NCBI RefSeq assembly: GCF_002100145.1
Contig: NZ_JXQD01000025.1
Span: 716,166 to 780,165 of the forward strand
Reading direction: 5' to 3'
Length of the DNA: 64,000 nucleotides
DNA from: Vibrio sp. qd031
GTDB lineage: Bacteria; Pseudomonadota; Gammaproteobacteria; Enterobacterales; Vibrionaceae
This document shows, piece after piece, positions 37,064-48,362 of the stretch. A program made the translations under genes and the position numbers. The notes under the pieces were generated by a model, which was not told where the DNA came from, made no database searches, and saw only the letters and a list, made by a program, of their open reading frames with translations. How positions within the stretch are numbered: position 1 is the first letter of the stretch; each line of letters begins with the position of its first letter.

Positions 37064-37777
37064 TTAAGCTACGTCTAGGTAACGGCTTTTAAGTTGATTG
37101 AACTTATCCACTAATAATTGGATCCCAGCCTCGTCAAAATCGACCAAGCCACTGGCAACCATGTTTTTGGTGCCGTACCCAACTATTTTACCATTTTCGA
37201 CAAAATCAAAATTAAGCATAACGTGTCCACGTTTGCCTTTGACTTCCATAGATGCCCCCGTGAAATTTACTTTAGGGTTAACAATATCTAAGTGAACAAA
37301 CTCAACTTCCATATGCTGATACATCACTAATGGCCGCGCAATGTTGATCATCTTTCCTTGCTCACGCATTAGCGGAACCATAATGTGAGGAAAGTTCATA
37401 CCAGAAAATGCTACGTACGTTTTAACCACTTTTTCGATCAAAGCTTGGTCATGACTAAGCTCACCGGATTGAGTCATTTCAAGGTAGACTTTCTGATTTT
37501 CGTCGGTCAATAACGAGGTGTTGTTGCATTGCTTCGCAAGCTGAATATTCGTTGTCTCGTTAACCATCCCTGCAAAATTAAACGCCATTTTTTGAGATAG
37601 GCCATTTTTATGCAGTAGAAAAGCAAACAATAAATCGCCTGGTACGCAAAATCGTTTGTTATCTACATCATGAATAGGGTTGAAGTCACCCGCGATGGTC
37701 TTGGCAAAGTCACTGGCTTGCTGGCGAGTAAATCGAACTGCCTGATTTTCGTCCGTGTAATAGTTGTCGAGGTACAT
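37064..37777 (-). CDS. DUF3581 protein with MaoC-hydratase-like motif
   Basis: A 237-residue cytoplasmic protein of the DUF3581 family. Near the N-terminus, FAKTIAGDFNPIHDVD closely matches the active-site motif (D-x4-H in SGDxNPIH) of R-specific enoyl-CoA hydratases of the hot-dog fold. The rest does not match an enzyme I know. It could be a hydratase relative or a non-catalytic acyl-binding protein. It is divergent from thrS. Confidence 0.75.
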   Translation of the reverse strand: MYLDNYYTDENQAVRFTRQQASDFAKTIAGDFNPIHDVDNKRFCVPGDLLFAFLLHKNGLSQKMAFNFAGMVNETTNIQLAKQCNNTSLLTDENQKVYLEMTQSGELSHDQALIEKVVKTYVAFSGMNFPHIMVPLMREQGKMINIARPLVMYQHMEVEFVHLDIVNPKVNFTGASMEVKGKRGHVMLNFDFVENGKIVGYGTKNMVASGLVDFDEAGIQLLVDKFNQLKSRYLDVA

Positions 37778-37804
37778 ATCTACTTAATATCAAAGGTGTA
37801 TTGT

Positions 37805-37821
37805 GCTGAGTATACCTCAGC
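37805..37821. repeat. Short perfect palindrome at DUF3581 promoter
   Basis: GCTGAG-TATAC-CTCAGC. On the minus strand the centre provides TATACT, a possible -10 box of the DUF3581 gene, so the palindrome could be an operator. Confidence 0.4.
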
Positions 37822-37888
37822 TAACTATTTAATTGGTCGATCCAGTAAAAATAACCATTAATGCTTTTGCTAGAAACTGGACAATTCA

Positions 37889-37916
37889 TTGTTATTTAAT
37901 ACAAACCAAGTACAAT
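37889..37916 (+). promoter_or_regulatory. Probable thrS promoter
   Basis: TTGTTA and TACAAT spaced by 16 bases. A start about 6-7 bases downstream would begin the transcript at the first operator stem at 37925. Confidence 0.5.
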
Positions 37917-37924
37917 ACCGCGTT

Positions 37925-38032
37925 CGCTGTCTGTGCATTGGTATTTGTACGTAAAACAGCGTCGCTATCACGCAGCCATTCACCCAATTAAGCTGCATAT
38001 TAATAAAACACGTCTTGCTTAGTATGCAAGAC
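37925..38032 (+). promoter_or_regulatory. thrS translational operator: two tRNA-Thr anticodon-arm mimics
   Basis: Upstream stem: outer arms CGCTGT (37925-37930) / ACAGCG (37956-37961), and inside them GTGCA / TGTAC enclosing a loop that can be drawn as UUGGUAU. Downstream stem: GTCTTGC (38012-38018) / GCAAGAC (38026-38032) around the seven-base loop UUAGUAU. Both loops have U33, then GGU or AGU as 34-36 (threonine anticodons), then A37. The second stem ends 10 bases before the AGGA of thrS. E. coli ThrRS represses its own mRNA through two such tRNA-like arms. Confidence 0.75.
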
Positions 38033-38051
38033 CACTGTAATAGGACATAAC

Positions 38052-39980
38052 ATGCCTGTAATTACACTTCCTGACGGCTCTGAACGTCAATTTGAAAACC
38101 CTGTTTCTACTCTTGATGTTGCAGCCGATATTGGCCCTGGTTTGGCAAAAGCCACCATTGCGGGTCGAGTCAATGGCGAACGTGTTGACGCGTGCGATTT
38201 AATCGAACAAGACGCAGCTTTAGAAATCATCACCGCAAAAGACGAAGTAGACGGTTTAGAGATCGTACGTCACTCTTGTGCACACTTGCTCGGTCATGCG
38301 ATCAAGCAACTGTATCCTCAAGCAAAAATGGCGATTGGTCCAACCATCGACAACGGTTTTTATTACGACATCGATATGGAAGAGTCTTTGACTGATGAAG
38401 ACCTTGCCAAAATCGAAAAGCGTATGAAAGAGTTGGCTAAAACGAAATATCAAGTCGTTAAGAAAAAAGTCAGCTGGCAGGAAGCGCGCGATACATTTGA
38501 GTCTCGTGGCGAACCTTACAAAATGGAAATCTTAGACGAAAACGTTGCCAAAGACGATCGTCCAGGGTTGTACCATCACGAAGAATACATCGATATGTGT
38601 CGTGGTCCACACGTACCGCATATGGGTTTTTGTCAGCACTTTAAATTAATGAATGTAGCTGGCGCATATTGGCGCGGTAATAGCGACAACAAAATGCTGC
38701 AGCGTATTTACGGAACCGCTTTCCACGACAAGAAGGCGCTAAAAGCACACATTGTGCGTTTAGAAGAAGCGGCAAAACGCGATCACCGTAAAATCGGTAA
38801 GCACTTAGACCTATTCCACATGCAACAAGAAGCACCAGGTATGGTTTTCTGGCATCACAATGGATGGTCTATTTTCCGCGATTTAGAAGTTTTCGTGCGT
38901 GAAAAACTGACGGAATACGATTATCAGGAAGTAAAAGGCCCACTGATGATGGATCGCGTATTGTGGGAACGTTCGGGGCATTGGGACAAATATGGCGACG
39001 CTATGTTTACTACTCAGTCTGAGAACCGCGATTACGCCATCAAACCGATGAACTGTCCGGGTCATGTGCAAATCTTTAATCAAGGTCTTAAGTCATACCG
39101 TGATCTGCCGCTTCGTATGGCCGAATTTGGTTCGTGTCACCGTAATGAACCTTCTGGTGCATTACACGGTATTATGCGCGTACGTGGCTTCACACAGGAC
39201 GATGCTCACATCTTCTGTACTGAAAGCCAGATTCAAGACGAAGTGACCTCTTGCATAAAGATGGTCTACGATACCTACAACACATTCGGTTTTGACAACA
39301 TCGTTGTTAAGCTGTCAACACGTCCTGAAAAACGTGTAGGCTCGGATGAGATTTGGGACCGTTCTGAAGACGCTCTACAACAATCTCTTAAAGCGATGGA
39401 CATCCCTTTTGAAATTCAAGAAGGTGAGGGGGCGTTCTACGGACCTAAAATTGAATTTACTTTGTATGATTGTCTCGATCGTGCGTGGCAATGTGGTACA
39501 GTGCAGCTCGACTTCAATTTGCCGGGCCGTTTAGGCGCGTCATACGTAGACGAAAACAACGAACGCCAAGTTCCGGTGATGATTCACCGCGCTATTTTGG
39601 GTTCATTAGAGCGTTTTATCGGTATTTTGATCGAAGACTACGCAGGCTTCTTCCCAACCTGGTTAGCGCCAGAACAGGCTGTGATTTTAAATATCACGCA
39701 AAAACAAGAAGCATATGTAGCTGAAATAGCGAAAAAACTGCAAAAAAGTGGAATTAGAGCCAAAGCGGACTTGAGAAATGAGAAGATTGGCTTTAAAATC
39801 CGCGAACACACTTTGAAGCGTGTGCCGTACATGTTGGTTTGTGGTGACCAAGAAATGGAAGCCGGAGAAATCGCAGTACGTACTCGTAAAGGTAAAGATC
39901 TCGGCAAGTTTAAAGTGGATGATTTTATCTCATACATCCAAGACGAGATTGCTAGCCGTAAGCTCAATCTGGAGGAATAA
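38052..39980 (+). CDS. thrS: Threonyl-tRNA synthetase
   Basis: A 642-residue class II synthetase charging tRNA-Thr. It begins with the TGS domain ([17 protein letters not shown]). The editing domain follows, with [17 protein letters not shown] (HxxxH zinc-like site). The catalytic core has [13 protein letters not shown] and [13 protein letters not shown], with class II motifs and the zinc ligand Cys of MNCPGH. The C-terminal anticodon-binding domain starts near residue 535. Length equals E. coli ThrS (642). Its leader carries the anticodon-mimic operator. The stop codon is followed at 4 bases by the AUU start of infC. Confidence 0.98.
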   Translation: MPVITLPDGSERQFENPVSTLDVAADIGPGLAKATIAGRVNGERVDACDLIEQDAALEIITAKDEVDGLEIVRHSCAHLLGHAIKQLYPQAKMAIGPTIDNGFYYDIDMEESLTDEDLAKIEKRMKELAKTKYQVVKKKVSWQEARDTFESRGEPYKMEILDENVAKDDRPGLYHHEEYIDMCRGPHVPHMGFCQHFKLMNVAGAYWRGNSDNKMLQRIYGTAFHDKKALKAHIVRLEEAAKRDHRKIGKHLDLFHMQQEAPGMVFWHHNGWSIFRDLEVFVREKLTEYDYQEVKGPLMMDRVLWERSGHWDKYGDAMFTTQSENRDYAIKPMNCPGHVQIFNQGLKSYRDLPLRMAEFGSCHRNEPSGALHGIMRVRGFTQDDAHIFCTESQIQDEVTSCIKMVYDTYNTFGFDNIVVKLSTRPEKRVGSDEIWDRSEDALQQSLKAMDIPFEIQEGEGAFYGPKIEFTLYDCLDRAWQCGTVQLDFNLPGRLGASYVDENNERQVPVMIHRAILGSLERFIGILIEDYAGFFPTWLAPEQAVILNITQKQEAYVAEIAKKLQKSGIRAKADLRNEKIGFKIREHTLKRVPYMLVCGDQEMEAGEIAVRTRKGKDLGKFKVDDFISYIQDEIASRKLNLEE

Positions 39981-39983
39981 GCT

Positions 39984-40535
39984 ATTAAAGGCGGAAGACG
40001 TGGCCAAGCGCCAGTTAAGCAAAACCCACACCGTTTAAACGGTGAAATCCGTGGCGTTAAAGAAGTTCGTTTAACGGGTGCAGATGGTGAACCTGTAGGT
40101 ATCGTTTCTATTCAAGAAGCGGTAGCAACAGCCGAAGAAGCAGGAATGGATCTAGTAGAGATCAGTCCAAATGCGGAGCCACCTGTATGTCGCGTAATGG
40201 ACTACGGCAAGTTCCTCTTTGAGAAGAGCAAAGCTGCTAAAGAGCAGAAGAAGAAGCAAAAGCAGATTCAGATTAAGGAAGTTAAATTCCGACCTGGAAC
40301 TGATATTGGAGACTATCAGGTAAAACTACGCAACCTGACGCGTTTCCTAGAAGACGGCAACAAAGTGAAGGTAACAATTCGCTTCCGTGGCCGCGAAATG
40401 GCTCACCAAGAGATCGGTGTTGACGTTCTAAACCGTTTGAAAGTCGATACAGCAGAACTCGCTGTTGTAGAATCTTTCCCAACGCGTATAGAAGGTCGTC
40501 AGATGATCATGGTGTTGGCCCCCAAAAAGAAGTAA
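39984..40535 (+). CDS. infC: Translation initiation factor IF-3, AUU start
   Basis: A 183-residue factor that checks start-codon selection and prevents subunit joining. The first ATG in frame is at 40146, but conserved IF-3 sequence ([25 protein letters not shown]) begins at an ATT at 39984, 3 bases after the thrS stop, with GGAGGA inside the thrS 3' end. The AUU start is the known IF-3 autocontrol device: IF-3 discriminates against it. The C-terminal domain has [17 protein letters not shown] and ends VLAPKKK. Confidence 0.97.
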   Translation: MKGGRRGQAPVKQNPHRLNGEIRGVKEVRLTGADGEPVGIVSIQEAVATAEEAGMDLVEISPNAEPPVCRVMDYGKFLFEKSKAAKEQKKKQKQIQIKEVKFRPGTDIGDYQVKLRNLTRFLEDGNKVKVTIRFRGREMAHQEIGVDVLNRLKVDTAELAVVESFPTRIEGRQMIMVLAPKKK

Positions 40536-40554
40536 CAAACGGCCTGCAAGTAGT

Positions 40555-40588
40555 ATAGCCCTGCAGCTTTAAGTTGTAGGGTTTTATT
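40555..40588 (+). promoter_or_regulatory. Hairpin in infC-rpmI spacer
   Basis: CCCTGCA pairs with TGTAGGG (one G-U) around a short loop and is followed by TTTTATT. It may be an attenuator or part of the L20-dependent leader known upstream of rpmI in E. coli. The pseudoknot itself cannot be established by eye. Confidence 0.4.
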
Positions 40589-40637
40589 CGCCCTAGTTAC
40601 ATGTTGTTTAATTAATCACAATGCGGAGTTATTCATC

Positions 40638-40832
40638 ATGCCTAAGATGAAAACCAACAAAGGTGCTGCTAAGCGTTTCAAGAAAACTGCTGGTGGAATC
40701 AAATTTAAGCACGCTACAAAACGTCACATCCTGACCAAGCGTACGACTAAGAACAAGCGTCAGCTTCGTCCAAATGCAATCCTTCCTAAATGTGAAGTGG
40801 CTGCAGTTGTTCGTATGATGCCATACGCTTAA
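40638..40832 (+). CDS. rpmI: Ribosomal protein L35
   Basis: A 64-residue basic 50S protein beginning [20 protein letters not shown], with [21 protein letters not shown], both diagnostic of bL35. It lies 102 bases after infC and 39 bases before rplT, in the standard infC-rpmI-rplT order. GGAG precedes the ATG. Confidence 0.98.
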   Translation: MPKMKTNKGAAKRFKKTAGGIKFKHATKRHILTKRTTKNKRQLRPNAILPKCEVAAVVRMMPYA

Positions 40833-40871
40833 TCTTTTTAGTTATCAATCGTTTAGTTTAGGAGAGACATA

Positions 40872-41225
40872 ATGCCTCGCGTAAAACGTGGTGTACAAGC
40901 TCGTGCACGTCATAAGAAAGTTCTAAAACAAGCTAAAGGTTACTACGGAGCACGTTCACGTGTTTATCGTGTAGCTTTCCAGGCGGTAACTAAAGCGGGT
41001 CAATACGCTTACCGTGACCGTCGCAACAAGAAACGTCAATTCCGTCAATTGTGGATTGCACGTATCAATGCTGCAGCTCGTCAAAATGGTCTATCTTACA
41101 GCCGTTTCATTAACGGTCTTAAGAAAGCGTCTATCGAAATCGATCGTAAGATCCTTGCCGATATCGCTGTATTCGACAAAGCAGCATTTGCTGTTCTAGT
41201 TGAGAAGGCTAAAGCAGCTCTGTAA
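40872..41225 (+). CDS. rplT: Ribosomal protein L20
   Basis: A 117-residue basic 50S assembly protein beginning [30 protein letters not shown]... family-typical, with [19 protein letters not shown]20 also represses rpmI-rplT translation in E. coli. It ends the thrS-infC-rpmI-rplT unit before a terminator. TAGGAGAG provides a strong ribosome site. Confidence 0.98.
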   Translation: MPRVKRGVQARARHKKVLKQAKGYYGARSRVYRVAFQAVTKAGQYAYRDRRNKKRQFRQLWIARINAAARQNGLSYSRFINGLKKASIEIDRKILADIAVFDKAAFAVLVEKAKAAL

Positions 41226-41247
41226 TAGAACGCTTTAAGACTTTATA

Positions 41248-41272
41248 AAGGAGGCCTCGGCCTCCTTTTTTA
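41248..41272 (+). terminator. Intrinsic terminator after rplT
   Basis: Stem AAGGAGGC / GCCTCCTT followed by a T run. Confidence 0.87.
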
Positions 41273-41387
41273 TTGCCAAAAATTGTCGTCAAATCCAACG
41301 AAAAGAACGATTTAGATAAACAACACTGGCCTTTTAATACAATTCAAAGACATAATAGAACCACTTATTAAAGAGTGGGGTGTTGTA

Positions 41388-42086
41388 ATGAAAAAATGGA
41401 TTGGCCTATTGTCGTTAGCTGTTGTTGCTGGATGCAGTAGCGTAGGGGACGGTGAAGTAACGACTGAAAAAGTCACTCTGGACGCCTTTGACACCATGCA
41501 AATTACCACACCCATAGATACCTATATTACGGTTAGCCCAGCACATACTAATGGCTTAGATATCGCCATTGACCAAAACTTACAGGGGCAGGTGAGTTAC
41601 GAGCTTACTGAGGGTATGTTAACCCTTTCGTCAAAAGACAAAATAGAGCCTACCAGCGCCAGTATTTACGCTTCATCCGATACGTTTGATCATCTTGTTT
41701 TGGATAAACAAACCCGAGCATGGTTGGCAATACATCAGTTTGACGACTTTACTATTAGTATTAATGGAACATCCGAACTTAACTTAAGCAAAGTTGAACT
41801 CGAAGATTTTACCATCGATGTTGCGGGGCAAGCCGATCTCCACGCAAGAGGAATCGTTAAAAACCTTGTGATCACCATTTCAGGTGCCGGTGACCTAGAC
41901 TTGAGTGGGCTTAATAGTCACAAAGCGTCAGTCACCATAATTGGCAACGCCAACGTTATTTTAGGTACGGTAAACGATTTGGAAGTACAAATCTCTGGTA
42001 GTGGTGATGTGAAATACAAAACTGGCGCTCAAGCAATGGTTCAATCCTATATTTCAGGCGCGGGTCAGGTCACTGCATACAAATAA
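41388..42086 (+). CDS. GIN-domain (DUF2807) lipoprotein
   Basis: A 232-residue envelope lipoprotein: signal sequence MKKWIGLLSLAVVAGC with lipobox VVAGC (Cys16). The mature part shows the repetitive beta-strand pattern of the GIN/DUF2807 domain (FDTMQITTPIDTYITVSP, LVITISGAGDLDLSGL, LEVQISGSGDVKYK), predicted as a right-handed parallel beta helix. Function unknown; family members are often linked to cell-surface adhesion or sugar environments, but that is not demonstrable here. Confidence 0.82.
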   Translation: MKKWIGLLSLAVVAGCSSVGDGEVTTEKVTLDAFDTMQITTPIDTYITVSPAHTNGLDIAIDQNLQGQVSYELTEGMLTLSSKDKIEPTSASIYASSDTFDHLVLDKQTRAWLAIHQFDDFTISINGTSELNLSKVELEDFTIDVAGQADLHARGIVKNLVITISGAGDLDLSGLNSHKASVTIIGNANVILGTVNDLEVQISGSGDVKYKTGAQAMVQSYISGAGQVTAYK

Positions 42087-42103
42087 TTGCGAAAGGAATT
42101 AAG

Positions 42104-42478
42104 ATGCAATATGACGTAAATTCAGTCAATGACTATCTCGACGCGTTGGAAAGCGATTGGCGCAAAGAAAAATTACTGCAAGTTCGCACATTGTTGATGG
42201 AGTGTTTTCCTGAGCTGGAAGAGGGTATTAACTATAAAATGCTTTGTTACCGGTTTAATGATGAACCGGTATTTCACCTGAATGCACAGCAAAAATTTAT
42301 TGGATTTTACGTCGGCGACATTCAAAAAATCGACCCAACAAACCAAATCGGCGAGCACTTTAATGTTGGAAAGGGGTGTGTTCGTATTAGCAAAACCAAA
42401 CAAGTTGTTGAAGGCCCTTTCAAAACATTCGTAGTGAACGCGACTGCCCATGTGAAGTCAGGCAAAGACCACAGTTGA
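42104..42478 (+). CDS. DUF1801 family protein
   Basis: A 124-residue cytoplasmic protein of the DUF1801 (YdhG-like) family, recognised from VNDYLDALESDWRKEKLLQVRTLL and EEGINYKMLCYRF, then KFIGFYVGD. No catalytic motif or partner is evident. It follows the GIN lipoprotein by 17 bases, so they may be co-transcribed. AAAGGAATTAAG is the ribosome site. Confidence 0.78.
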   Translation: MQYDVNSVNDYLDALESDWRKEKLLQVRTLLMECFPELEEGINYKMLCYRFNDEPVFHLNAQQKFIGFYVGDIQKIDPTNQIGEHFNVGKGCVRISKTKQVVEGPFKTFVVNATAHVKSGKDHS

Positions 42479-42554
42479 TAAAGGGCGGTTGCTAAAAACA
42501 GATTGTTAGATAACAGGTGTCCACTGTGGTCGCGTTAAAAATCGTCGGTGACGG

Positions 42555-43625
42555 CTAATTGGGTAAAACTCTGTACAGATTGCCTGAGTCTGTCGAGATA
42601 TAGAGATAGTCATCAGGCGAGAGGCTAATATCTCGGATCCTTTCCCCTAAATTTTCAAACAGTCGTAGCTCCTCCATAAGCCTTCCATCCACTTGTTTTA
42701 TCACGCTTACATGCATTAGCTTTAGTGCCCCTGCGAGCCATTTACCGTCTAGATTTGGGTAGCGTTCGCCGGAATAGAAGAACAACGAACCGGGTGCGAT
42801 TGATGGTGTATAAACCAATTCAGGCTCTTGCATGCCAGGGGGGGAGGTGGAGTCTCCTACCGATATTGGTCCCCAATATTCTTTGCCTTGCGATACTTCC
42901 GGCCAGCCATAGTTGGAGCCTAAGGTAATTTTATTCACTTCGTCTCCGCCTCTGGGGCCATGCTCAATTGCCCAAATCTGACCATCATTGTCACGAGCGA
43001 TACCTTGAGGGTTTCGATGGCCGTAACTGTATATTTCTGGAAGTGCCTGCTCGCTAAAAAAGTTTGATGCTGGGGACTTGCCGTTGTGATCTAAGCGAAT
43101 AATCGTCCCATTGTGATTGGAGAGCTGCTGAGCTGCCTCGCGTTCCCCCCTTTCTCCAATGGTCATATAAATATGTTGCTCATCGACGAGTAGCCGGCTT
43201 CCAAAATGTCTTCCGCCACTACCTTCCATTGACGCGGTAAAAAGTGTTGTCCAGCCATTCTGCGGTTGTTGTGGGTTAAAAACGGCCAACGCCGTTGCTG
43301 CGCCACTATAATTGCTATTACCGTTTTCAGAACTACTGTACGTTAGGTATAACTTTTGGGGGGCAGTTGGCGATAGAGAAAGATCAAGCAGTCCACCTTG
43401 ACCCGACGTGTAAATATGCTCCGGTACAGGAAGCGATTGATGTGTTTTTGTTGCCAAATCTATCAACAAAATACCGCCATTGCGTTCAGTGACATACGCT
43501 TTGGTATCTGAAACGAACTCAACGCTCCAAGGCACCTTGAGACCATCATAGACTTTTTCTAGTTGATACCCATAACTCGGTAGCGCAACACTCATTGCTA
43601 ATACGGCCAACGCACAGTTTTTCAT
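42555..43625 (-). CDS. PQQ-dependent aldose sugar dehydrogenase (YliI/Asd-like)
   Basis: A 356-residue exported six-bladed beta-propeller. The signal peptide ends near ALPSYG-YQ. Motifs of the glucose/sorbosone dehydrogenase family include GLKVPWSVEFV, SGQGGLLDLSLSP, GSGGRHFGSRLL, IYSYGHRNPQGIARD with the catalytic His region, IEHGPRGGDEVN and NYGWPEVSQGKEY. It should oxidise aldoses in the periplasm, feeding the respiratory chain if PQQ is available. It overlaps the upstream DUF3080 gene by 4 bases (ATGA), suggesting coupling. Confidence 0.9.
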   Translation of the reverse strand: MKNCALAVLAMSVALPSYGYQLEKVYDGLKVPWSVEFVSDTKAYVTERNGGILLIDLATKTHQSLPVPEHIYTSGQGGLLDLSLSPTAPQKLYLTYSSSENGNSNYSGAATALAVFNPQQPQNGWTTLFTASMEGSGGRHFGSRLLVDEQHIYMTIGERGEREAAQQLSNHNGTIIRLDHNGKSPASNFFSEQALPEIYSYGHRNPQGIARDNDGQIWAIEHGPRGGDEVNKITLGSNYGWPEVSQGKEYWGPISVGDSTSPPGMQEPELVYTPSIAPGSLFFYSGERYPNLDGKWLAGALKLMHVSVIKQVDGRLMEELRLFENLGERIRDISLSPDDYLYISTDSGNLYRVLPN

Positions 43626-44665
43626 TCACTTTCCCTTCCCATCAATTGATGCATAGATACGCCACAACGTTCTCTTAACTGCGTCCAGTACTCGACATGC
43701 TGTTGCAGGTTGGTTTTAAACCTCTGATAGTGCTCAGTGAGATCCTCACTACCTTGTCTTAATAGAATAGGGTGCTGATAGATTTCGAGCAAGGGGACCA
43801 CTGAGTGATAATGATGATTCAACTGAGAAAAATAGGGCTGCAACCGTTTAACGTAAAGCTCTGAAAAAATGTTAAGCATGATGGTTATTTGTTCTGACTG
43901 TCTTCCAGTCGAACAAAGCACATTTGAATTGTACTGAATCAGCTGTTGGTTGATTTGCTCTAGCCATTGATTGGTAAAGTGCAGTGAATACAGTAGCTCA
44001 CCGATATGCCGGTTTTTCTCTAGTTGCTCTTGATAGGCAACGGCCGTGAACTGAAGCGGCAGGTCTTTCTGTTCATACCCAATGATTAACTCATCAAACA
44101 CCTTAGCAAGATCGCGATAAAACTGATTAGCAGGCGCACTATCAACGGATAACCACTGCTCACTATAGCGCTGTTTGTGACCCGCTTCGGAGTAAAACAA
44201 GGCATTGTTAATATGCAGTGGTAGCTGTTTCCATTTTTCGTTAACAATATTCTTAAGTTTATTCGTCAGCTCTGGCGTCAGGTCGCGCCCCTTAATGCAC
44301 CTCTCTAGACCAATGAGAACGTTGACTTGATAATCAAGATTCCGAAATGGATCTTGTACTTTTCCTAAAGCGTCATTGTGCAGATACACCATTTCGAGTA
44401 AATCGCATTTTCGTAACTGAGTTGATTCAATAATACCAATAGTTAACCGCTCTACCGGTTGATAAAACGTCCGTCTGCTCGGGGAGATAAATGGCTTGAA
44501 TTCCCATTCGATGATTTTAGCGTTTTGAACTCGCGCTATTCTATGTAAGTAGTCTTTAAGGTCATTCTGTGGCGATTTTTGAACCAGATTAATCACGAGA
44601 AGGGCTACAGGCATAACAAATGCTGCGAGGATCATAGCAAGTAACAGTTGCTGTTTCTTTTTCAC
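43622..44665 (-). CDS. DUF3080-type membrane-anchored protein
   Basis: A 347-residue protein with one N-terminal hydrophobic helix (LLLAMILAAFVMPVALLVINLV) acting as an uncleaved anchor or signal; no clear lipobox. The remainder is helical. KDYLHRIARVQNAKI, LRKCDLLEMVYLHNDALGKV and VNVLIGLERCIKG fit what I remember of DUF3080, an uncharacterised gammaproteobacterial family. The ATGA overlap with the sugar dehydrogenase suggests an operon, so it may serve the same periplasmic process. Confidence 0.65.
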   Translation of the reverse strand: MKKKQQLLLAMILAAFVMPVALLVINLVQKSPQNDLKDYLHRIARVQNAKIIEWEFKPFISPSRRTFYQPVERLTIGIIESTQLRKCDLLEMVYLHNDALGKVQDPFRNLDYQVNVLIGLERCIKGRDLTPELTNKLKNIVNEKWKQLPLHINNALFYSEAGHKQRYSEQWLSVDSAPANQFYRDLAKVFDELIIGYEQKDLPLQFTAVAYQEQLEKNRHIGELLYSLHFTNQWLEQINQQLIQYNSNVLCSTGRQSEQITIMLNIFSELYVKRLQPYFSQLNHHYHSVVPLLEIYQHPILLRQGSEDLTEHYQRFKTNLQQHVEYWTQLRERCGVSMHQLMGRESE

Positions 44666-45956
<1,291 letters not shown>

Positions 45957-45974
45957 TCCAGAGGGTTCATCACA

Positions 45975-48362
45975 ATGAAATTCAGCGAATTATGGCTTCG
46001 TGAGTGGGTAAACCCTTCAGTATCTACTGACGAACTTACACACCAAATTACTATGGCCGGTCTAGAAGTAGACGATGTATTGCCTGTTGCTGGCACTTTT
46101 ACTGGTGTTAAAGTAGGTAAAGTTGTCGAATGCGGTCAACATCCAGACGCCGATAAACTTCGAGTAACAAAAATCGATGTGGGTGAGGAAGAACTTCTCG
46201 ACATCGTCTGTGGCGCTCCAAACTGTCGCCAAGGAATCAAAGTGGCGGTTGCCACAGTCGGGGCAGTCTTGCCTGGCGATTTCAAAATCAAAAAAGCAAA
46301 ACTTCGCGGCCAACCTTCACATGGTATGCTTTGCTCTTTCAGTGAGCTTGGCATTGACGTTGAATCAGACGGCATCATGGAGCTAAGCGATACTGCAGAG
46401 ATCGGCAAAGATTTCCGTGACTTCCTTGAGCTTAACGACGTGACGGTCGACGTTGATCTAACCGCAAACCGTGCTGACTGCTTTAGTATTCGCGGACTGG
46501 CTCGTGAAGTCGGCGTGTTAAACCGTGCAGACGTGACAGAGCCAGCTTTTGAACACGCGGTTAACACCCTTCAAGACACTATTGACATCGATGTACAAGC
46601 GCCTGCTGCTTGCCCACGTTATCTTGGTCGAATCGTTAAAAATGTAAACGTGAAAGCGCAATCTCCACTGTGGATGCAAGAAAAACTGCGTCGTTGTGGC
46701 ATCCGTTCTATTGACGCAGTCGTTGACATCACCAACTACGTATTGCTTGAGCAAGGCCACCCAATGCACGCATTTGATCTTTCTAAGATTGAAGGTGGCG
46801 TTGTTGTGCGTATGGCTGAGCAAGATGAAAAACTGACTCTGCTTGATGGCAACGAAGCCAAACTGTCCAGCGATACTCTCGTCATTGCCGACCACAACAA
46901 AGCGCTTGCTATTGCGGGTATTTTTGGTGGTGAGCATTCGGGCGTTACGACGGACACTCAAGACATTCTGTTAGAGGCCGCATTCTTTGCACCGGATCAA
47001 ATTCGTGGCCGAGCACGCAAATATGGGCTGCACACTGACGCCTCTATGCGTTATGAGCGTGGCGTAGATTACTCTCTACAGTATAAAGCGATGGAGCGAG
47101 CTACTCAGCTATTGGTTGATATTTGCGGCGGTGACGTTGCGCCTATCGTAGCGGCTGAATCTGATGCAGAACTACCAAAGCCTAATAAAGTTTCACTGCG
47201 CCGTGAAAAGCTTGATAGCCTGCTAGGCCATCACATTGCTGACAGTGACGTAGTTGAAATACTAGAGCGTCTTGGTCTAACGGTTTCAACGACCGATACA
47301 GGTTGGAGTGCTATCGCGCCGACTTGGCGTTTTGATATTGCTATCGAACAGGATTTGATTGAAGAAGTCGGCCGTATCTACGGTTATGACAACATTCCTA
47401 ATCAACATCCCGTTGCAGCCCTAACCATGCACAACCACGTTGAAGCCGACATGCCGCTTAAACGCGTGCGCAACTTATTGGTCGATCGCGGTTATCAAGA
47501 AGCGATCACCTACAGTTTTGTCGAGCCTGAGCAGCAAAAATTGGTTGTACCCGGTGTTGAACCATTGGTACTGCCTTTCCCAATCTCGGCAGATATGTCC
47601 GCGATGCGTCTTGGTCTTATTCAAGGGCTTCTTAATACCGTTGTTCACAATCAAAAACGCCAGCAACCGCGCGTTCGTTTGTTTGAATACGGATTACGTT
47701 TCGTTCCTTCGAAGCAAGCTGAAAATGGCATGCAGCAAGAGCCAATGCTCGCGGGTGTTATCGCAGGAACTCGTGGTGAAGAACATTGGGACATCGAAAC
47801 CAACACTGTTGATTTCTTTGACTTGAAAGGTGACCTTGAAGCTGTTTTAGAATTGACCGCGAACGAGAAAGCGTACTCATTCGCGCCAACCAGTCACCCA
47901 GCTTTACACCCAGGTCAATCTGCCGCAATCATCGTAGATGGCCAAGAAGTCGGTGTCATTGGTACTGTTCATCCAGAGCTTGAGCGTAAGTTTGGTCTTA
48001 ATGGCCGTACTATCGTATTCGAAATCGAATGGTCTGCGATCAACACTAAGGTGATCCCAGAAGCCGTGCAACTGTCTAAGTTCCCTGCTAACCGCCGTGA
48101 TATTGCTGTTGTTGTCGATGATTCTGTTGCATCAGGTGACATTGTTAAAGCGTGTCTAGAAAATGGCGGCGAGTTCTTGGTTGAAGCCAAACTCTTTGAT
48201 GTGTACGTCGGCAAAGGAGTAGAAGAGGGTAACAAGAGCCTTGCCATTGCATTAACACTGCAATCTGTAGAGCGTACCCTAGAAGACTCTGATATTGCTG
48301 GTGCGGTAAACTCCATAGTCACGCACATCTCTGAGTCCTTTGGTGCATCGCTGCGCGACTAG
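45975..48362 (+). CDS. pheT: Phenylalanyl-tRNA synthetase beta chain
   Basis: A 795-residue subunit matching the E. coli length. It opens with [14 protein letters not shown] and the OB-fold tRNA-binding domain [24 protein letters not shown]. The B3/B4 editing domain comes next ([19 protein letters not shown]). The catalytic-like core follows ([10 protein letters not shown]). The C-terminal ferredoxin-fold anticodon-binding domain ([18 protein letters not shown]) closes it. A terminator separates it from ihfA, so ihfA here probably relies on its own promoter. Confidence 0.98.
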   Translation: MKFSELWLREWVNPSVSTDELTHQITMAGLEVDDVLPVAGTFTGVKVGKVVECGQHPDADKLRVTKIDVGEEELLDIVCGAPNCRQGIKVAVATVGAVLPGDFKIKKAKLRGQPSHGMLCSFSELGIDVESDGIMELSDTAEIGKDFRDFLELNDVTVDVDLTANRADCFSIRGLAREVGVLNRADVTEPAFEHAVNTLQDTIDIDVQAPAACPRYLGRIVKNVNVKAQSPLWMQEKLRRCGIRSIDAVVDITNYVLLEQGHPMHAFDLSKIEGGVVVRMAEQDEKLTLLDGNEAKLSSDTLVIADHNKALAIAGIFGGEHSGVTTDTQDILLEAAFFAPDQIRGRARKYGLHTDASMRYERGVDYSLQYKAMERATQLLVDICGGDVAPIVAAESDAELPKPNKVSLRREKLDSLLGHHIADSDVVEILERLGLTVSTTDTGWSAIAPTWRFDIAIEQDLIEEVGRIYGYDNIPNQHPVAALTMHNHVEADMPLKRVRNLLVDRGYQEAITYSFVEPEQQKLVVPGVEPLVLPFPISADMSAMRLGLIQGLLNTVVHNQKRQQPRVRLFEYGLRFVPSKQAENGMQQEPMLAGVIAGTRGEEHWDIETNTVDFFDLKGDLEAVLELTANEKAYSFAPTSHPALHPGQSAAIIVDGQEVGVIGTVHPELERKFGLNGRTIVFEIEWSAINTKVIPEAVQLSKFPANRRDIAVVVDDSVASGDIVKACLENGGEFLVEAKLFDVYVGKGVEEGNKSLAIALTLQSVERTLEDSDIAGAVNSIVTHISESFGASLRD

